64,000 bases of DNA from PALSA-612 sp963776735 (lineage in GTDB: Bacteria > Actinomycetota > Thermoleophilia > Gaiellales > Gaiellaceae): NCBI GenBank assembly GCA_963776735.1, contig CAVZNV010000017.1:124001-188000 (forward strand). Reading direction: 5' to 3'. A program made the translations under genes and the position numbers. Positions 31,431-40,255 of the stretch are shown in pieces (positions within the stretch are counted from its first letter, which is position 1; each line of letters starts with the position of its first letter). Below the pieces are notes generated by a model. It saw nothing but the letters and a program-made list of their open reading frames with translations. It ran no database searches and was not told where the DNA came from.

Positions 31431-33306
31431 CGCGGTCGGCGTCGGCGAGCGTGACCTCGCTCGATTTCGACGGGTTGACGACGACGCCGAAGCCCTGGGC
31501 CGCATCGGTCGAGATCGCCGCCCGCCGGTAGCCGATCGCCACCTCGCCGCGCCGGCGCGACGCCTCGAGGATCGTCGCGAAGCTGACCGGCCGCCCGGTC
31601 TGCACGTACTGCGCTGCGGGCTTGAGGTAGATCTCCGAGCCCTCGGCGCCGAGCAGATCCTCGAACACGGGCGCGAGTTCCCGGTTCTCCGAGATCTGGG
31701 CGATCATCAGCGCCACCAGCTTCTCGCTGACGATCACGTCGTCCACCTTCGTGACCTGCGCGAGCTGGCGGTTGCGGTCGTCGAGCATCTCGCTGACGAT
31801 CGTGAAGCCGGCGTTGTCGCGGCTCGCGATGTCACGGAGGTGGAGCAACGTCATCAGCGTCCGCGCGTCGGCATGCTGGGGATCGGCGTCGTCGGAGCAG
31901 GAGACGATCACGCTGTCGTACGTGCCCGGCTCGAGAGCCTCGAGCGTGCGCCGGTCGGTCGTGTCGCCGTGCCTGAAGCCCAGCGCGAGACCGTTGGACA
32001 CGAACCCGGCCACCGCCCCCTCGCCCTCGCCGGAGTCGGCCGCGATCGTCACCGTCGAGCCGTCTGCGAGGTATTCGCGAAGCTCACGGACGACGCTCGG
32101 CGAGCGAGAGTTCCAGCCGAGCATCAGCACCCGCCGGGGCCGGTCGTCGGCAGGCGGCTCCGCGACGATCGCGTCCGTGTCGACCGTGCCGCGGCTCGCC
32201 GCAGCCGTCGCGAGCACCGAGTCGTCCTCTGCGATCACGACGACGCGGTCGCCCACCTCGATCAGGGTCTCCGCGGGCGGATTCAGCTTGACGACCCCTG
32301 CCGCCGATGCGACGCCGATCACGGAGCAGGTCTCGTAGCCGAAGAGTGCGTCGGCGAACGTCCGCCCGACGAGCGTGGGGTTGTCGTGGAAGTAGATCTC
32401 GTCGCCGCCGAAGTCGAGGAGCTCCGTGTAGACGATCGACAGGCCTGACTGCCGCGACGCCTGGACGAGCAGCCGGGAGATCGTGTCGCCCCGGTCGATT
32501 AGCACGGCTTCCGAGCCGCCGACGAGACGCGCCGCCTCGAGATTCGAGGCGTCCTGGATCTCGGCGACGATCGAGTACGCCTCGGGCCGCCGGTCGGGCG
32601 CCTGCGTCAACGCCAGGATCGTCTTGATCACCTCCGCGTCGGGGTGATCGGAGCCGCCCGAGAGCACGATGATCGACCTCGCCTCCTGCGGGTTGACCAT
32701 GGCCAGGTCGCTCAGATCGATGGGGCTTCCCGTCCGGCAGACGACGCGCGTCTTGCCGAGGTCGCCGCACCGCTGGCGGATCGCATCCTCCATCTCGACC
32801 TTGTCCTGCTCGGCCAGGACGACCGCGACCGGCTTGCGCTCGCTCTCGTTCGCGATCGCGAGCTCGGAGAGGATCGTGAAGATCGAGTCCGACCAGTCGA
32901 GGATCAGCGTGTGCCCGTGCTCGATCACGAACGAGCGACCCTTGCGCAGGTCGCCCAGCTTCGAGTCGAGCCCGGTAGCGATCACGCCGATCAGCGCGCT
33001 GACGATGAAGATGCCGCCGAGCGTGACGAGCAGCATCAGGATCAGGAAGGCCCAGCCGCCGACGTCGTTGCCGATCGTGCCCGGGTCGAGCGTGTGCAGC
33101 AGGACGAGGTAGAGCTGCCGGAACAACCCGACGTGGTGGCCGGCGGTGTTCTTCGGGCTGAGCCCGGAGAGGAGCACGATCACCGTGAAGACGACGATCA
33201 GGACGACGGTCGCAAGCCCGAGCCAGGCGACGAGCGCGACCGTGCCCTTCGACATGGTGTTGTCGAAGGCGTAGCGGAGCCGCTCTTTGCGAGTCGGGGT
33301 TCTCAT
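31408..33306 (-). CDS. CASTOR/POLLUX-like ion channel with RCK/TrkA-N domains
   Basis: A 632-residue membrane protein. It has a membrane helix (VALVAWLGLATVVLIVVFTV), a pore-like loop (LLHTLDPGTIGNDVGGWAFL), a second helix (FLILMLLVTLGGIFIVSALI), then LGDLRKGRSFVIEHGHTLIL and two tandem Rossmann-type RCK regions. The layout and the DWSDSIFTILSEL and GGSDHPDAEVIKTILAL segments match the CASTOR/POLLUX family, ligand-gated cation channels known from plants and present in bacteria. It is likely a cytoplasmic-membrane channel gated by a soluble ligand. ATG 33306 has AGGTGGG upstream. Confidence 0.8.
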   Translation of the reverse strand: MRTPTRKERLRYAFDNTMSKGTVALVAWLGLATVVLIVVFTVIVLLSGLSPKNTAGHHVGLFRQLYLVLLHTLDPGTIGNDVGGWAFLILMLLVTLGGIFIVSALIGVIATGLDSKLGDLRKGRSFVIEHGHTLILDWSDSIFTILSELAIANESERKPVAVVLAEQDKVEMEDAIRQRCGDLGKTRVVCRTGSPIDLSDLAMVNPQEARSIIVLSGGSDHPDAEVIKTILALTQAPDRRPEAYSIVAEIQDASNLEAARLVGGSEAVLIDRGDTISRLLVQASRQSGLSIVYTELLDFGGDEIYFHDNPTLVGRTFADALFGYETCSVIGVASAAGVVKLNPPAETLIEVGDRVVVIAEDDSVLATAAASRGTVDTDAIVAEPPADDRPRRVLMLGWNSRSPSVVRELREYLADGSTVTIAADSGEGEGAVAGFVSNGLALGFRHGDTTDRRTLEALEPGTYDSVIVSCSDDADPQHADARTLMTLLHLRDIASRDNAGFTIVSEMLDDRNRQLAQVTKVDDVIVSEKLVALMIAQISENRELAPVFEDLLGAEGSEIYLKPAAQYVQTGRPVSFATILEASRRRGEVAIGYRRAAISTDAAQGFGVVVNPSKSSEVTLADADRVIVLAES

Positions 33307-33401
33307 CGGTAGGCCCACCTGCGGGCCGGACGATCCTATGACCTGAACCGGATCGTCACGCCGCGAACCAACATTCCGCCACGTACCGCGTCGCATCCGA
33401 C

Positions 33402-34490
33402 ATGATCCGGTTCCGGCTCACCCCGGCACGGCCGGCCGACTGCATCGCCTTCGAGTACTCGCCTCTCGTCGAGTGCCTGATGAGCCTCCACGTCCTCGCC
33501 AGGCCGCGTGTGCACGCACTGCGGCACGGGTGGGTACGTGAGATGCGCTCTCTCGACCGACGGCTGCGCCGGCGCATCGACGCCTTCGCGTTCGCGTTCG
33601 CCCAGCCGGCTCCCGACCTCTTCCTCCTCCGGGCCGGCGAGGACGCACGGACGCTCGCCGACCAGCTGGCGAGGATCGACCGGCACCCGGCGCGGACGAT
33701 CCGGGAGGGATTCGGGCTTGGGCCCGGCAGCCTCTACGGCGAGACGCGGGAGCAGGCGCTTGCCTGGGCGGCGGCGAACGAGCCAGGCTCGCTCGAGGCG
33801 ATCGCTCTGCTCGCTGACGACCCTCGCGAGTTCGCCCGGCAGTACGCGGAGCTGGTCGAGGCGTACTGGCGCGCCGCGTTCGCCGAGGAGTGGCGGCGCG
33901 TCGAGCCGCTCCTGCAGGACTCGGTGGCGGAGGACAGGCGGTTGATGGCGAACTCGGGCGTGTGGCCGTTCCTCGCACGGCTGCCCGGCAAGTGGCGGAT
34001 CGCGCCGGAGGCGGCCGAGCTGCAGTGCTGCTGCGACGTCGAGTCCGCGCCCGAGCTGCATCCGGGCTCCCGGCTCGTTCTCAGCCCGAGCACGTTCATC
34101 TGGCCGCACTCGGCCGCCAACGCGGATCCGCGGTGGCCGAGCTGGATCACGTACCCGGCCGTATGCGCGGTCCGGGGGTCCTTGCCCGATCGCCCACCGG
34201 CCGGGCTGGTCGACTCGCTGCGGGCGCTCGGGGACGAGACTCGTCTGCGGGTGCTGAAGGCGATCGCCGCCAGCCCGCGGACGACCCAGGAGCTCGCGCC
34301 GATCGTCGGTCTGACGGTCACCGGGCTCTCGAAGAGCCTGCTCCGCCTCGCGGATGCCGGCCTCGTCGAGGGCCGGCGCGAGGGCAAGTTCGTCGTCTAC
34401 AGCCTGACGCCCGAGTGCGTTGTCGCCGCGTCGCCTGCGCTCCGCAGCTTCCTGTTCGCCGACGGACCGGCGCCCGACCTCGCCGCTTGA
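33402..34490 (+). CDS. DUF5937 / ArsR-type winged-helix regulator
   Basis: A 362-residue protein. The first 240 residues match the DUF5937 type (SPLVECLMSLHVLARPRVHA; later HPGSRLVLSPSTFIWPH), and the C-terminus is an ArsR winged helix: LRALGDETRLRVLKAIAAS, TTQELAPIVGLTVTGLSKSL and the wing EGKFVVYSLT. No metal-binding cysteine pattern is evident. It probably represses genes nearby or itself. A hairpin overlaps the stop codon. Confidence 0.8.
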   Translation: MIRFRLTPARPADCIAFEYSPLVECLMSLHVLARPRVHALRHGWVREMRSLDRRLRRRIDAFAFAFAQPAPDLFLLRAGEDARTLADQLARIDRHPARTIREGFGLGPGSLYGETREQALAWAAANEPGSLEAIALLADDPREFARQYAELVEAYWRAAFAEEWRRVEPLLQDSVAEDRRLMANSGVWPFLARLPGKWRIAPEAAELQCCCDVESAPELHPGSRLVLSPSTFIWPHSAANADPRWPSWITYPAVCAVRGSLPDRPPAGLVDSLRALGDETRLRVLKAIAASPRTTQELAPIVGLTVTGLSKSLLRLADAGLVEGRREGKFVVYSLTPECVVAASPALRSFLFADGPAPDLAA

Positions 34491-34508
34491 TCCTCTCTTC
34501 GGAGGATC
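34489..34508 (+). terminator. Hairpin at the end of the ArsR-type gene
   Basis: GATCCTC and GAGGATC around a 6-nt loop, overlapping the TGA stop at 34488-34490. The rest of the 172-bp gap to the next gene holds no other feature than the ribosome binding site. Confidence 0.45.
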
Positions 34509-34645
34509 GTCCTATCCGTCTCTGAGCCGTTCCGTCTGAGTTAGCGCCACGGCGGGCCGCCACTTCCCGGAAGACGCGGCCGCGCCGAGGCGCTGAACCG
34601 TTCGCAGGTAGGGGCGTGGCCCTCCCGCGCCCTTACCCGTCCCAT

Positions 34646-34653
34646 CGAAAGGA
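34646..34653 (+). promoter_or_regulatory. Strong Shine-Dalgarno sequence of the peptide-binding protein gene
   Basis: GAAAGGAG, 9 nt before ATG 34663. Clear ribosome binding sites are rare at first genes in this window; this one suggests high expression, as usual for solute-binding proteins. Confidence 0.55.
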
Positions 34654-34662
34654 GAAAAGGGC

Positions 34663-36330
34663 ATGACAAGACGGATGGGCCTCTCGGCCTTGTTTGCCGC
34701 GATCGGCGCTTCGTTGCTGCTCGCGACGGTCTTCGCCGCCACCGCGGCTTCGGCGCCGCGGAGCCCGGCTGCTCCGCACTCGGCAAAGGCGCTGCGCGGA
34801 GGCACGCTGCGCGTGAACGCCTCGAACAACGACTTCGAGTTCACCGACCCGGGTCTCGCCTACGACACGCTCTCCTGGTCGATGCTGTACACGACGCAGA
34901 TGCTGCTCGTGAACTTCCCGGAGAAGAACGGCCAGGCGGGAAGCGTGATCTACCCGGAGGCCGCGACGTCGTTTCCGACCGTCTCGAAGAACGGGCTGAC
35001 GTACACGTTCCACATCCGGCCGGGCCTGAAGTTCTCTGACGGTTCGCCGGTCACGGCCGCGAACTTCCAGCGGGCGTGGGAGCGGAACCTGAGCCCGAAG
35101 ATGGGTTCGCCGGTCGGCGTCAACGACCAGTTCCAGAACGTCGTCGTGGGCGCGCAGGCGTTCCTCGACGGCAAGGCCCAGAAGATCAGCGGTATCTCGG
35201 CCAAGGGGCTGACGATCACGTTCCACCTCGTCAAGCCGAACCCGACGTTCACCTCCTATCTCGGTATGCAGTGGTTCGGTGCCGTAAAGACGACCATGCC
35301 GTACACGACGTCGGGGATCACGAACTCGTATCCGTCCGCCGGCCCGTACTACATCGCCGCGCGTGACGTCGGGAAGTCCCTCGTCGAGAAACGGAACCCG
35401 TACTACCACGGTTCCAGGCCCGCCAACCCGGACGAGATCGTCTGGACGATGAACACCGACCAGGACCAGTCCCTGCTCCAGGTCAAGGCCGGCCAGGCCG
35501 ACATCGACGCTGCGTACACGCCGCCCTCGTCGAACGCGTCGCTCGCGGCGCAGTACGGCGTCAACAAGTCGCGGTTCTTCGTCGGGGCCACGAGCTGTGT
35601 CCTCTACTGGGCTCTGAACACGTCACGGGCGCCGTTCAACACCCTCGCGGCGCGCAAGGCCGTCAACTGGGCGCTCGACCGGCCTGCGATGGTCCGCCTG
35701 TTCGGTGCGTTCGGCGCGAGACGGTCCGACCAAATCCTGGTACCGGGCGTTCCGGGCTACAAGCCGTACAACCTCTACGCCTTCCGCGGAGCCAACCCGA
35801 CGATCGCGAAGAAGATCGATCCGGCGCTGGCCGGCAAGACGGCGGTTCTCTTCCATTCGACGAGCTCGACCGCCGTGAACATCTCACAGGTTGTGGCGTA
35901 CAACCTGTCGAAGATCGGGATGAAGACGGTCGACAAGCCGGTTCCGGGCGCGATCTACTACAAGACGCTCGGCACCAAGGGAGTCGACTTCGACATGGCC
36001 CGCGCCGGCTGGTGCGCGGATTACTTCGACCCGTTCGACTACATCAACGTCAACCTCGACGGGCGGTCGATCCAGGCGCAGAACAACGTCGACTACTCGT
36101 ACCTGAACAGCTCGAAGCTGAACGCGCAGATGGACGCGGCGGCGAACCTCTCCGGCGCCGCCCGGACGCAGGCGTACCAGAAACTCGACTACACGATCAT
36201 GCAGAAGTACGCACCCTGGGTTCCGTACGCGATCGTCAACGACGACTTCCTCGTGTCGTCCCGGGTGCACAACTACGTCTACTCGACCTACTTCGGAGAG
36301 CCGGCTTTCAACGCTCTCTCGGTCGGCTGA
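34663..36330 (+). CDS. Oligopeptide/dipeptide ABC transporter substrate-binding protein
   Basis: A 555-residue exported protein of the SBP_bac_5 family (OppA/DppA). A signal peptide (GLSALFAAIGASLLLATVFA) is followed by RGGTLRVNASNNDFEF, then NGLTYTFHIRPGLKFSDGSP, the family signature region, then PSAGPYYIAARDVG and ARKAVNWALDRPAMVRLFG. It lacks a lipobox cysteine, so it may be released or anchored in another way. No permease or ATPase gene is adjacent; the only OppB-like gene here is at 58917. A long hairpin follows the stop. Confidence 0.88.
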   Translation: MTRRMGLSALFAAIGASLLLATVFAATAASAPRSPAAPHSAKALRGGTLRVNASNNDFEFTDPGLAYDTLSWSMLYTTQMLLVNFPEKNGQAGSVIYPEAATSFPTVSKNGLTYTFHIRPGLKFSDGSPVTAANFQRAWERNLSPKMGSPVGVNDQFQNVVVGAQAFLDGKAQKISGISAKGLTITFHLVKPNPTFTSYLGMQWFGAVKTTMPYTTSGITNSYPSAGPYYIAARDVGKSLVEKRNPYYHGSRPANPDEIVWTMNTDQDQSLLQVKAGQADIDAAYTPPSSNASLAAQYGVNKSRFFVGATSCVLYWALNTSRAPFNTLAARKAVNWALDRPAMVRLFGAFGARRSDQILVPGVPGYKPYNLYAFRGANPTIAKKIDPALAGKTAVLFHSTSSTAVNISQVVAYNLSKIGMKTVDKPVPGAIYYKTLGTKGVDFDMARAGWCADYFDPFDYINVNLDGRSIQAQNNVDYSYLNSSKLNAQMDAAANLSGAARTQAYQKLDYTIMQKYAPWVPYAIVNDDFLVSSRVHNYVYSTYFGEPAFNALSVG

Positions 36331-36341
36331 GGCTGTGACCA

Positions 36342-36371
36342 GCGGAGGGAGGGCGCCGGCCCTCCCTCCGC
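36342..36371 (+). terminator. Strong GC-rich terminator hairpin after the peptide-binding protein gene
   Basis: A perfect 13-bp stem (GCGGAGGGAGGGC with its complement) and the loop GCCG, 11 nt past the stop. The strongest hairpin in the window. Confidence 0.7.
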
Positions 36372-36455
36372 CAACCCCCTAGTAGGGCGTGCGGCAAGAT
36401 TGCGCCATGTTCGCCGGGCGGGACCCTTCCTCGAGTGCGCTGGTAGGCCATTGCC

Positions 36456-37451
36456 ATGACCGGAATCGAGGCTTCGACCTCTCCCTCTGGGTTGCCGCGC
36501 TGGTTTGGACCTAGAGCCAGCGCGGATGATCCGGCCGTCTCGGCCTTGATCGCCCGCGTCGCCCGCGAGGCCGGATGGGCAGACATTGGCGGCGCGTTCA
36601 ACCTCAACGTGCGGATAGATGCCGAGCCGCCAGTTGTCCTCCGGATTCATCGGCCCTGGGTCCGCCGCGGGCGGGTAGCGGGATTGCGGCGCCTGCGGGA
36701 GCGACTCCAGGGGACGCAAGTCCGCGTCGCTCGGCCGATTCCGATCTCCGGCGGGGACATCCTGAGGGTCGCTGATCGTTGGGCTGAGATTGAGGAATTT
36801 ATCGACCACGTCCAGCCATCGGCGGGCGAAGACTCCTACGTGCGCCTATTCGAGGAGCTCGGACGCTTTCACACTGCGCTCAAAGCAGTCTGGGAGCCCA
36901 GTCCGCCCGAACCCCTCGACGACCACAGAACGTTCGGCCAACTGCGTTACTCGATCGGCTTCACACGCCGCAGGCTCGGACCCCGCAGCGAGCCGGTCGT
37001 GCATCGGATGCGCCAACTGACCGGCGAGCTCTCCAAGCTCCGAAAGGGCCTCGAACTGCCATGCGCTCCGATTCATGGGGACTACAAGCTGAGCAACGCG
37101 GGAGAACTGTCAGACGGCTCGTGGGCCACCTTTGACCTGGATTTCGCGAGGGTCAGGGAGCGGCTGTACGACATCGCGGGCACCCTGAACCACGTCGCAC
37201 AGAGCGGTCCCGATGGCGTGGGCGCGTCCGTTGAATTGCTCGAGCCGCGACGACTGCTCGTCGCCTATGAAGGCACGGCTCCGGAACCGTTGACTCCCGA
37301 CGAGCACCGTTGGCTCCCCGGGGCGCTGGCCCTTGTACCCCTGCACTGGGCTGCCACCGCGGGATTGGTCGGCAACGACATAGGCCAGGCTGAGAGCGCA
37401 ATGGCCGCCGCCGAGGCCTGGTGGTCGCGCCGGGCTGAACTGTTGTCGTAG
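36456..37451 (+). CDS. APH-fold phosphotransferase
   Basis: A 331-residue kinase-like protein. The catalytic loop is IHGDYKLSNAGE (Asp, Asn), followed by FDLDFARV with the metal-binding Asp, and a helical C-terminal part. The substrate is unknown. Codon use looks less extreme in GC than that of the neighbours (many T/A third positions), which may hint at later acquisition. It is flanked by a terminator upstream and a convergent PIG-L gene downstream (35 bp gap), so it stands alone. Confidence 0.72.
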   Translation: MTGIEASTSPSGLPRWFGPRASADDPAVSALIARVAREAGWADIGGAFNLNVRIDAEPPVVLRIHRPWVRRGRVAGLRRLRERLQGTQVRVARPIPISGGDILRVADRWAEIEEFIDHVQPSAGEDSYVRLFEELGRFHTALKAVWEPSPPEPLDDHRTFGQLRYSIGFTRRRLGPRSEPVVHRMRQLTGELSKLRKGLELPCAPIHGDYKLSNAGELSDGSWATFDLDFARVRERLYDIAGTLNHVAQSGPDGVGASVELLEPRRLLVAYEGTAPEPLTPDEHRWLPGALALVPLHWAATAGLVGNDIGQAESAMAAAEAWWSRRAELLS

Positions 37452-37486
37452 TCCGCCGGCTTCTACGCTCGTAGTAGCAGCAGCAG

Positions 37487-38122
37487 CTAGGCGACGATCC
37501 GGTAGACCTGGAAGCACTCCGCGAACTCGCGGTTCACGTTCACCCCGTGGATCCGGGCGACGTTCCAGACGTACTCGGGATCGGCGTAGCGGCGATGTTG
37601 CTGCGACGCGTACTTGGCGAGCGCGGCGACCTTCCGCTCGATGTGACCCCGCTCGAGCGCGACGTACGCCTGGTACGAGAAATCGAAGTTGTTCCAGGGG
37701 ATCTCGTAGCCGAGGATCGTCGTCCGCTTGAAGGCGCGCAGGCCCTCGGCGGCGATCACCTGATGGTCCTGGTGGATGTCGTGCAGGCTCGGCTGGAAGA
37801 CGACGTCCGGCTTCCACTCCTCCCAGAGCCCGATCAGGAGCTCGAGGATGGCCTGGCGGTGATCGGGGAACGTTCGCACCTCGAAGTCGTGCACGTCGAG
37901 GCTCGACTCCGGGATGCCGAGCTCCGTCGTCGCCTCGCGCACCTCGCGGGCGAGGGTGTCCGGCGGGAAGCCCTCGGGCAGCGACTTGGTCGCGATCGAG
38001 AACGCGACGTAGCGAACTTCGACGCCTGCGTCGGCGAGCCGTGCCATCGTCCCGCCGCAGCCGAACTCGCCGTCGTCCGTGTGCGGGGCGAGCACGAGCG
38101 CGCGCTTCCAGCCGGCGATCAC
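37487..38122 (-). CDS. PIG-L family deacetylase
   Basis: A 211-residue zinc-dependent deacetylase of the PIG-L/LmbE family. The metal motif is LAPHTDDGEFGCGGTMA (HxDD-like) near the N-terminus, with a later metal His in PSLHDIHQDHQVIAAEGL. Members deacetylate N-acetyl sugars (MshB, PIG-L). GTG 38122 overlaps the stop of the ligase-like gene (GTGA), so it probably acts on a glycan or sugar precursor made by this locus. It is the last gene of a long minus-strand run. Confidence 0.83.
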   Translation of the reverse strand: MIAGWKRALVLAPHTDDGEFGCGGTMARLADAGVEVRYVAFSIATKSLPEGFPPDTLAREVREATTELGIPESSLDVHDFEVRTFPDHRQAILELLIGLWEEWKPDVVFQPSLHDIHQDHQVIAAEGLRAFKRTTILGYEIPWNNFDFSYQAYVALERGHIERKVAALAKYASQQHRRYADPEYVWNVARIHGVNVNREFAECFQVYRIVA

Positions 38123-39555
38123 GTCTTGCTCCTCCCGGGCGCGGCGGCCAGACACGCCGCGAGGCCGAGCGCGCCCCACCCCATCGGGTCCTCGAACAGC
38201 GAGTTGTAGCCCAGGCTGTGCACGGCGATCGCGAGCAACGTTAGCCCGAAGGCGAGCGCGGGCACGCCGGCTCCGACCAGCGAGGCGCGCCGGAAGACGA
38301 AGACGAAGCCGGCGATCGCGAGCCAGCAGAAGAGCAGGAAGCCCGGCACACCGGTCTCGGCCGCGACCGTCACCGGCGTCGTGTGGGAGGCCGCCTTCTT
38401 CGCCGCCAGTCCGAACAGCGCGTGCCGCTGCGCGTACGACTTGGTGAAGCCGCCGATCCCGACGCCGCCGAGCGGATGGTCGAGCGCGATGCGGATGCCG
38501 CCTTTGACCAGGCTCGCGCGGCTGCCCGCGTTGCTCGACGCCGCCACGACGCCCGGCGACGCGGCGGAGGTCAGCGGGTGGTAGCCGGCCACACCCATCA
38601 CGAGCAGCGCCGCGGCCGTCGCGACCGCCGTCGGCTTCGGCCGGATCGCGAACCCGCCGGCGACGAGCAGCCCGACGAACAGCGCCGCGAAGCTCGACTG
38701 CGAGTACGAGAAGAACAGCCCGACCCAGCTGAGCGCGATCACCGCGACGGCCGCCCACTGCGTGCGCCGGTCACGCGTCGCGAGCACGACGACCACGCTG
38801 ACGAGGATCACGATCACGAGGAAGCGCCCGTAGATCGACGGGTCCCAGAACAGCGAGTTGACGCGGAAGTACGACTGGTAGGCGTTGCCGACGATCACCT
38901 TCGCGTTCCAGAACACGTGGTGGGCGGCGCGCTGGTAGAGCCCGACCACGGAGAAGAGCACCCCCATCGCGGCCAGTTCGACGTAGAGCGCAGGCAGGAG
39001 CTTCGGCCGCCACGGCAGCCGCGCGAGGCAGAGCGCGAGCAGGCCGAACGGCAGGTAGAAGAACAAAAGCTGCACCGAGCCCTGCTTCAGGTCGATCGTC
39101 CACGAGAGCGAGAGGCCGGTCCAGGCGACGAAAGCGGCGAGCGGCAGCGCGACCGGGCCGAGCTCTCGCGAACGAACGTCACCCTCGATCAGCTGCCAGC
39201 CGAGCAGCGCGAACACGGCCGCGACCACGACGTAGAGCGGGATCAGCAGGTTCGCCTCCGTCGAGCCGACCGTCACGGGCACGCGCGCGGGGGCGAGCAG
39301 GAGCGTGGCGAAGACAAGCAGCCACGGCCAGCGGCGGAGGAGCCAGGCGCCGGCGAGCGCCGCGACGACACCGAAGACGGCCGCGCCCGCGTAGGCGGCG
39401 TGGTGACCGTGCGGCGCGAGGTAGACGACAAGACCGAGCGCCCCGAGCCCGACCGCCGCGAGGCCGGCGATCCGCAGCCAGCGACTCGTGCCGACGAGCA
39501 GCGCCGCGAGTCCGAAGCAGCCGAGCGGCCCGCCGATGTGCGCGAGGGTGCTCAT
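38119..39555 (-). CDS. O-antigen ligase/polymerase-like membrane protein
   Basis: A 478-residue protein with about 12 membrane helices. The large loop near residues 340-400 holds NAGSRASLVKGGIRIALDHP and GGVGIGGFTKSYAQRHAL, the conserved region of the Wzy_C/WaaL family, followed by SHTTPVTVAAETGVPGFLLF. Such proteins polymerise or ligate undecaprenyl-linked glycans at the outer face of the membrane. Overlaps at both ends (ATGA with the FlgD-type gene, GTGA with PIG-L) show a three-gene unit. Confidence 0.8.
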   Translation of the reverse strand: MSTLAHIGGPLGCFGLAALLVGTSRWLRIAGLAAVGLGALGLVVYLAPHGHHAAYAGAAVFGVVAALAGAWLLRRWPWLLVFATLLLAPARVPVTVGSTEANLLIPLYVVVAAVFALLGWQLIEGDVRSRELGPVALPLAAFVAWTGLSLSWTIDLKQGSVQLLFFYLPFGLLALCLARLPWRPKLLPALYVELAAMGVLFSVVGLYQRAAHHVFWNAKVIVGNAYQSYFRVNSLFWDPSIYGRFLVIVILVSVVVVLATRDRRTQWAAVAVIALSWVGLFFSYSQSSFAALFVGLLVAGGFAIRPKPTAVATAAALLVMGVAGYHPLTSAASPGVVAASSNAGSRASLVKGGIRIALDHPLGGVGIGGFTKSYAQRHALFGLAAKKAASHTTPVTVAAETGVPGFLLFCWLAIAGFVFVFRRASLVGAGVPALAFGLTLLAIAVHSLGYNSLFEDPMGWGALGLAACLAAAPGRSKT

Positions 39556-40226
39556 CCGCTCGCCTTGATCCGCTTCTTCAGCACCCGCAGCTTGCCGACG
39601 TTCCCGGCAAGATCTTCCGCTCCGACGGCGATCTGCCCGGAGAGACCGCGCTGCCGTAGGTAGGCGAGCGGCACCTGCATCTTCGACCGCAGCTTGGAGG
39701 AGTTCGTCTTCACCACTCGCTGCCCGTCCACGAACAGCAGCCCGTGCGCGCGCTCGCTCACGCTGTAGGCGACCGCGAGCAGATCCTTGCTCAGCCGCGC
39801 TCGCGCACCGGTGACGCGCGGCGGCACGGTGTCGAGCTGGATCTTGTTCGGCAGGGTGATCGTGCGGTCGGCGTCGTCGAGGTCGACGCGTGCGTGATAG
39901 ACGCCGTCCCTGGCGAGACGCCCGTCGTCGGTGCGGCCGTCCCAGCTGAAGCCGTGGAAGCCGCTCTTGACCGCCTTGCTCGTGAACAACGTTCGTACGA
40001 CGTGGCCGCCGGAGTCGAGGATCGAGATCGAGACATGGTCAGGCTTGCGCAGCCCGAACCTGATTCGTGCGACACGGGTCAGGCAGTTGCAGACCGGCGA
40101 GAACGGCTTGACGACCTTCGTCGCGACGATCGGGCTCTTCGTCTGCTTCAGCCCCTGCGTGTAGACGAACGCGGCCGCCGTTCCGCCGAGAAGGAGCACG
40201 ACGACGATCACGGCCAGGCGGCTCAA
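39552..40226 (-). CDS. Secreted FlgD-type Ig-like domain protein
   Basis: A 224-residue exported protein: an N-terminal hydrophobic segment (LAVIVVVLLLGGTAAAFVY) as signal or anchor, then a FlgD-Ig-like domain with IRFGLRKPDHVSISILDSGG, FHGFSWDGRTDDGRLARDGV and YHARVDLDD. Such domains occur in cell-surface and glycan-associated proteins; despite the name it is not flagellar evidence. The start is TTG 40226, and TAGAAT lies 9 nt upstream, so a new transcript may begin in the 29-bp gap after tauE-like. Confidence 0.72.
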   Translation of the reverse strand: MSRLAVIVVVLLLGGTAAAFVYTQGLKQTKSPIVATKVVKPFSPVCNCLTRVARIRFGLRKPDHVSISILDSGGHVVRTLFTSKAVKSGFHGFSWDGRTDDGRLARDGVYHARVDLDDADRTITLPNKIQLDTVPPRVTGARARLSKDLLAVAYSVSERAHGLLFVDGQRVVKTNSSKLRSKMQVPLAYLRQRGLSGQIAVGAEDLAGNVGKLRVLKKRIKASG

Positions 40227-40235
40227 AGCCCGCCG

Positions 40236-40241
40236 ATTCTA
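40236..40241 (-). promoter_or_regulatory. Possible -10 element before the FlgD-type gene
   Basis: TAGAAT on the minus strand, 9 nt before TTG 40226, inside the gap that separates the sulfur genes from the glycan genes. It may uncouple the two halves of the long run. Confidence 0.4.
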
Positions 40242-40255
40242 GTTCGGTGACGGCT

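Noticed and set aside
36456..37451. Calling this an antibiotic-resistance gene
   Set aside because: The APH fold is shared by many kinases of other substrates and no close match to a known resistance enzyme can be seen.
38383..39663. Plus-strand frame opposite the O-antigen-ligase-like gene
   Set aside because: Highly charged, without hydrophobic core or motifs; antisense of a membrane protein gene.
39552..40226. Flagellar gene from the FlgD-type domain
   Set aside because: Only the Ig-like domain is shared; there is no hook-capping domain and no other flagellar gene nearby.
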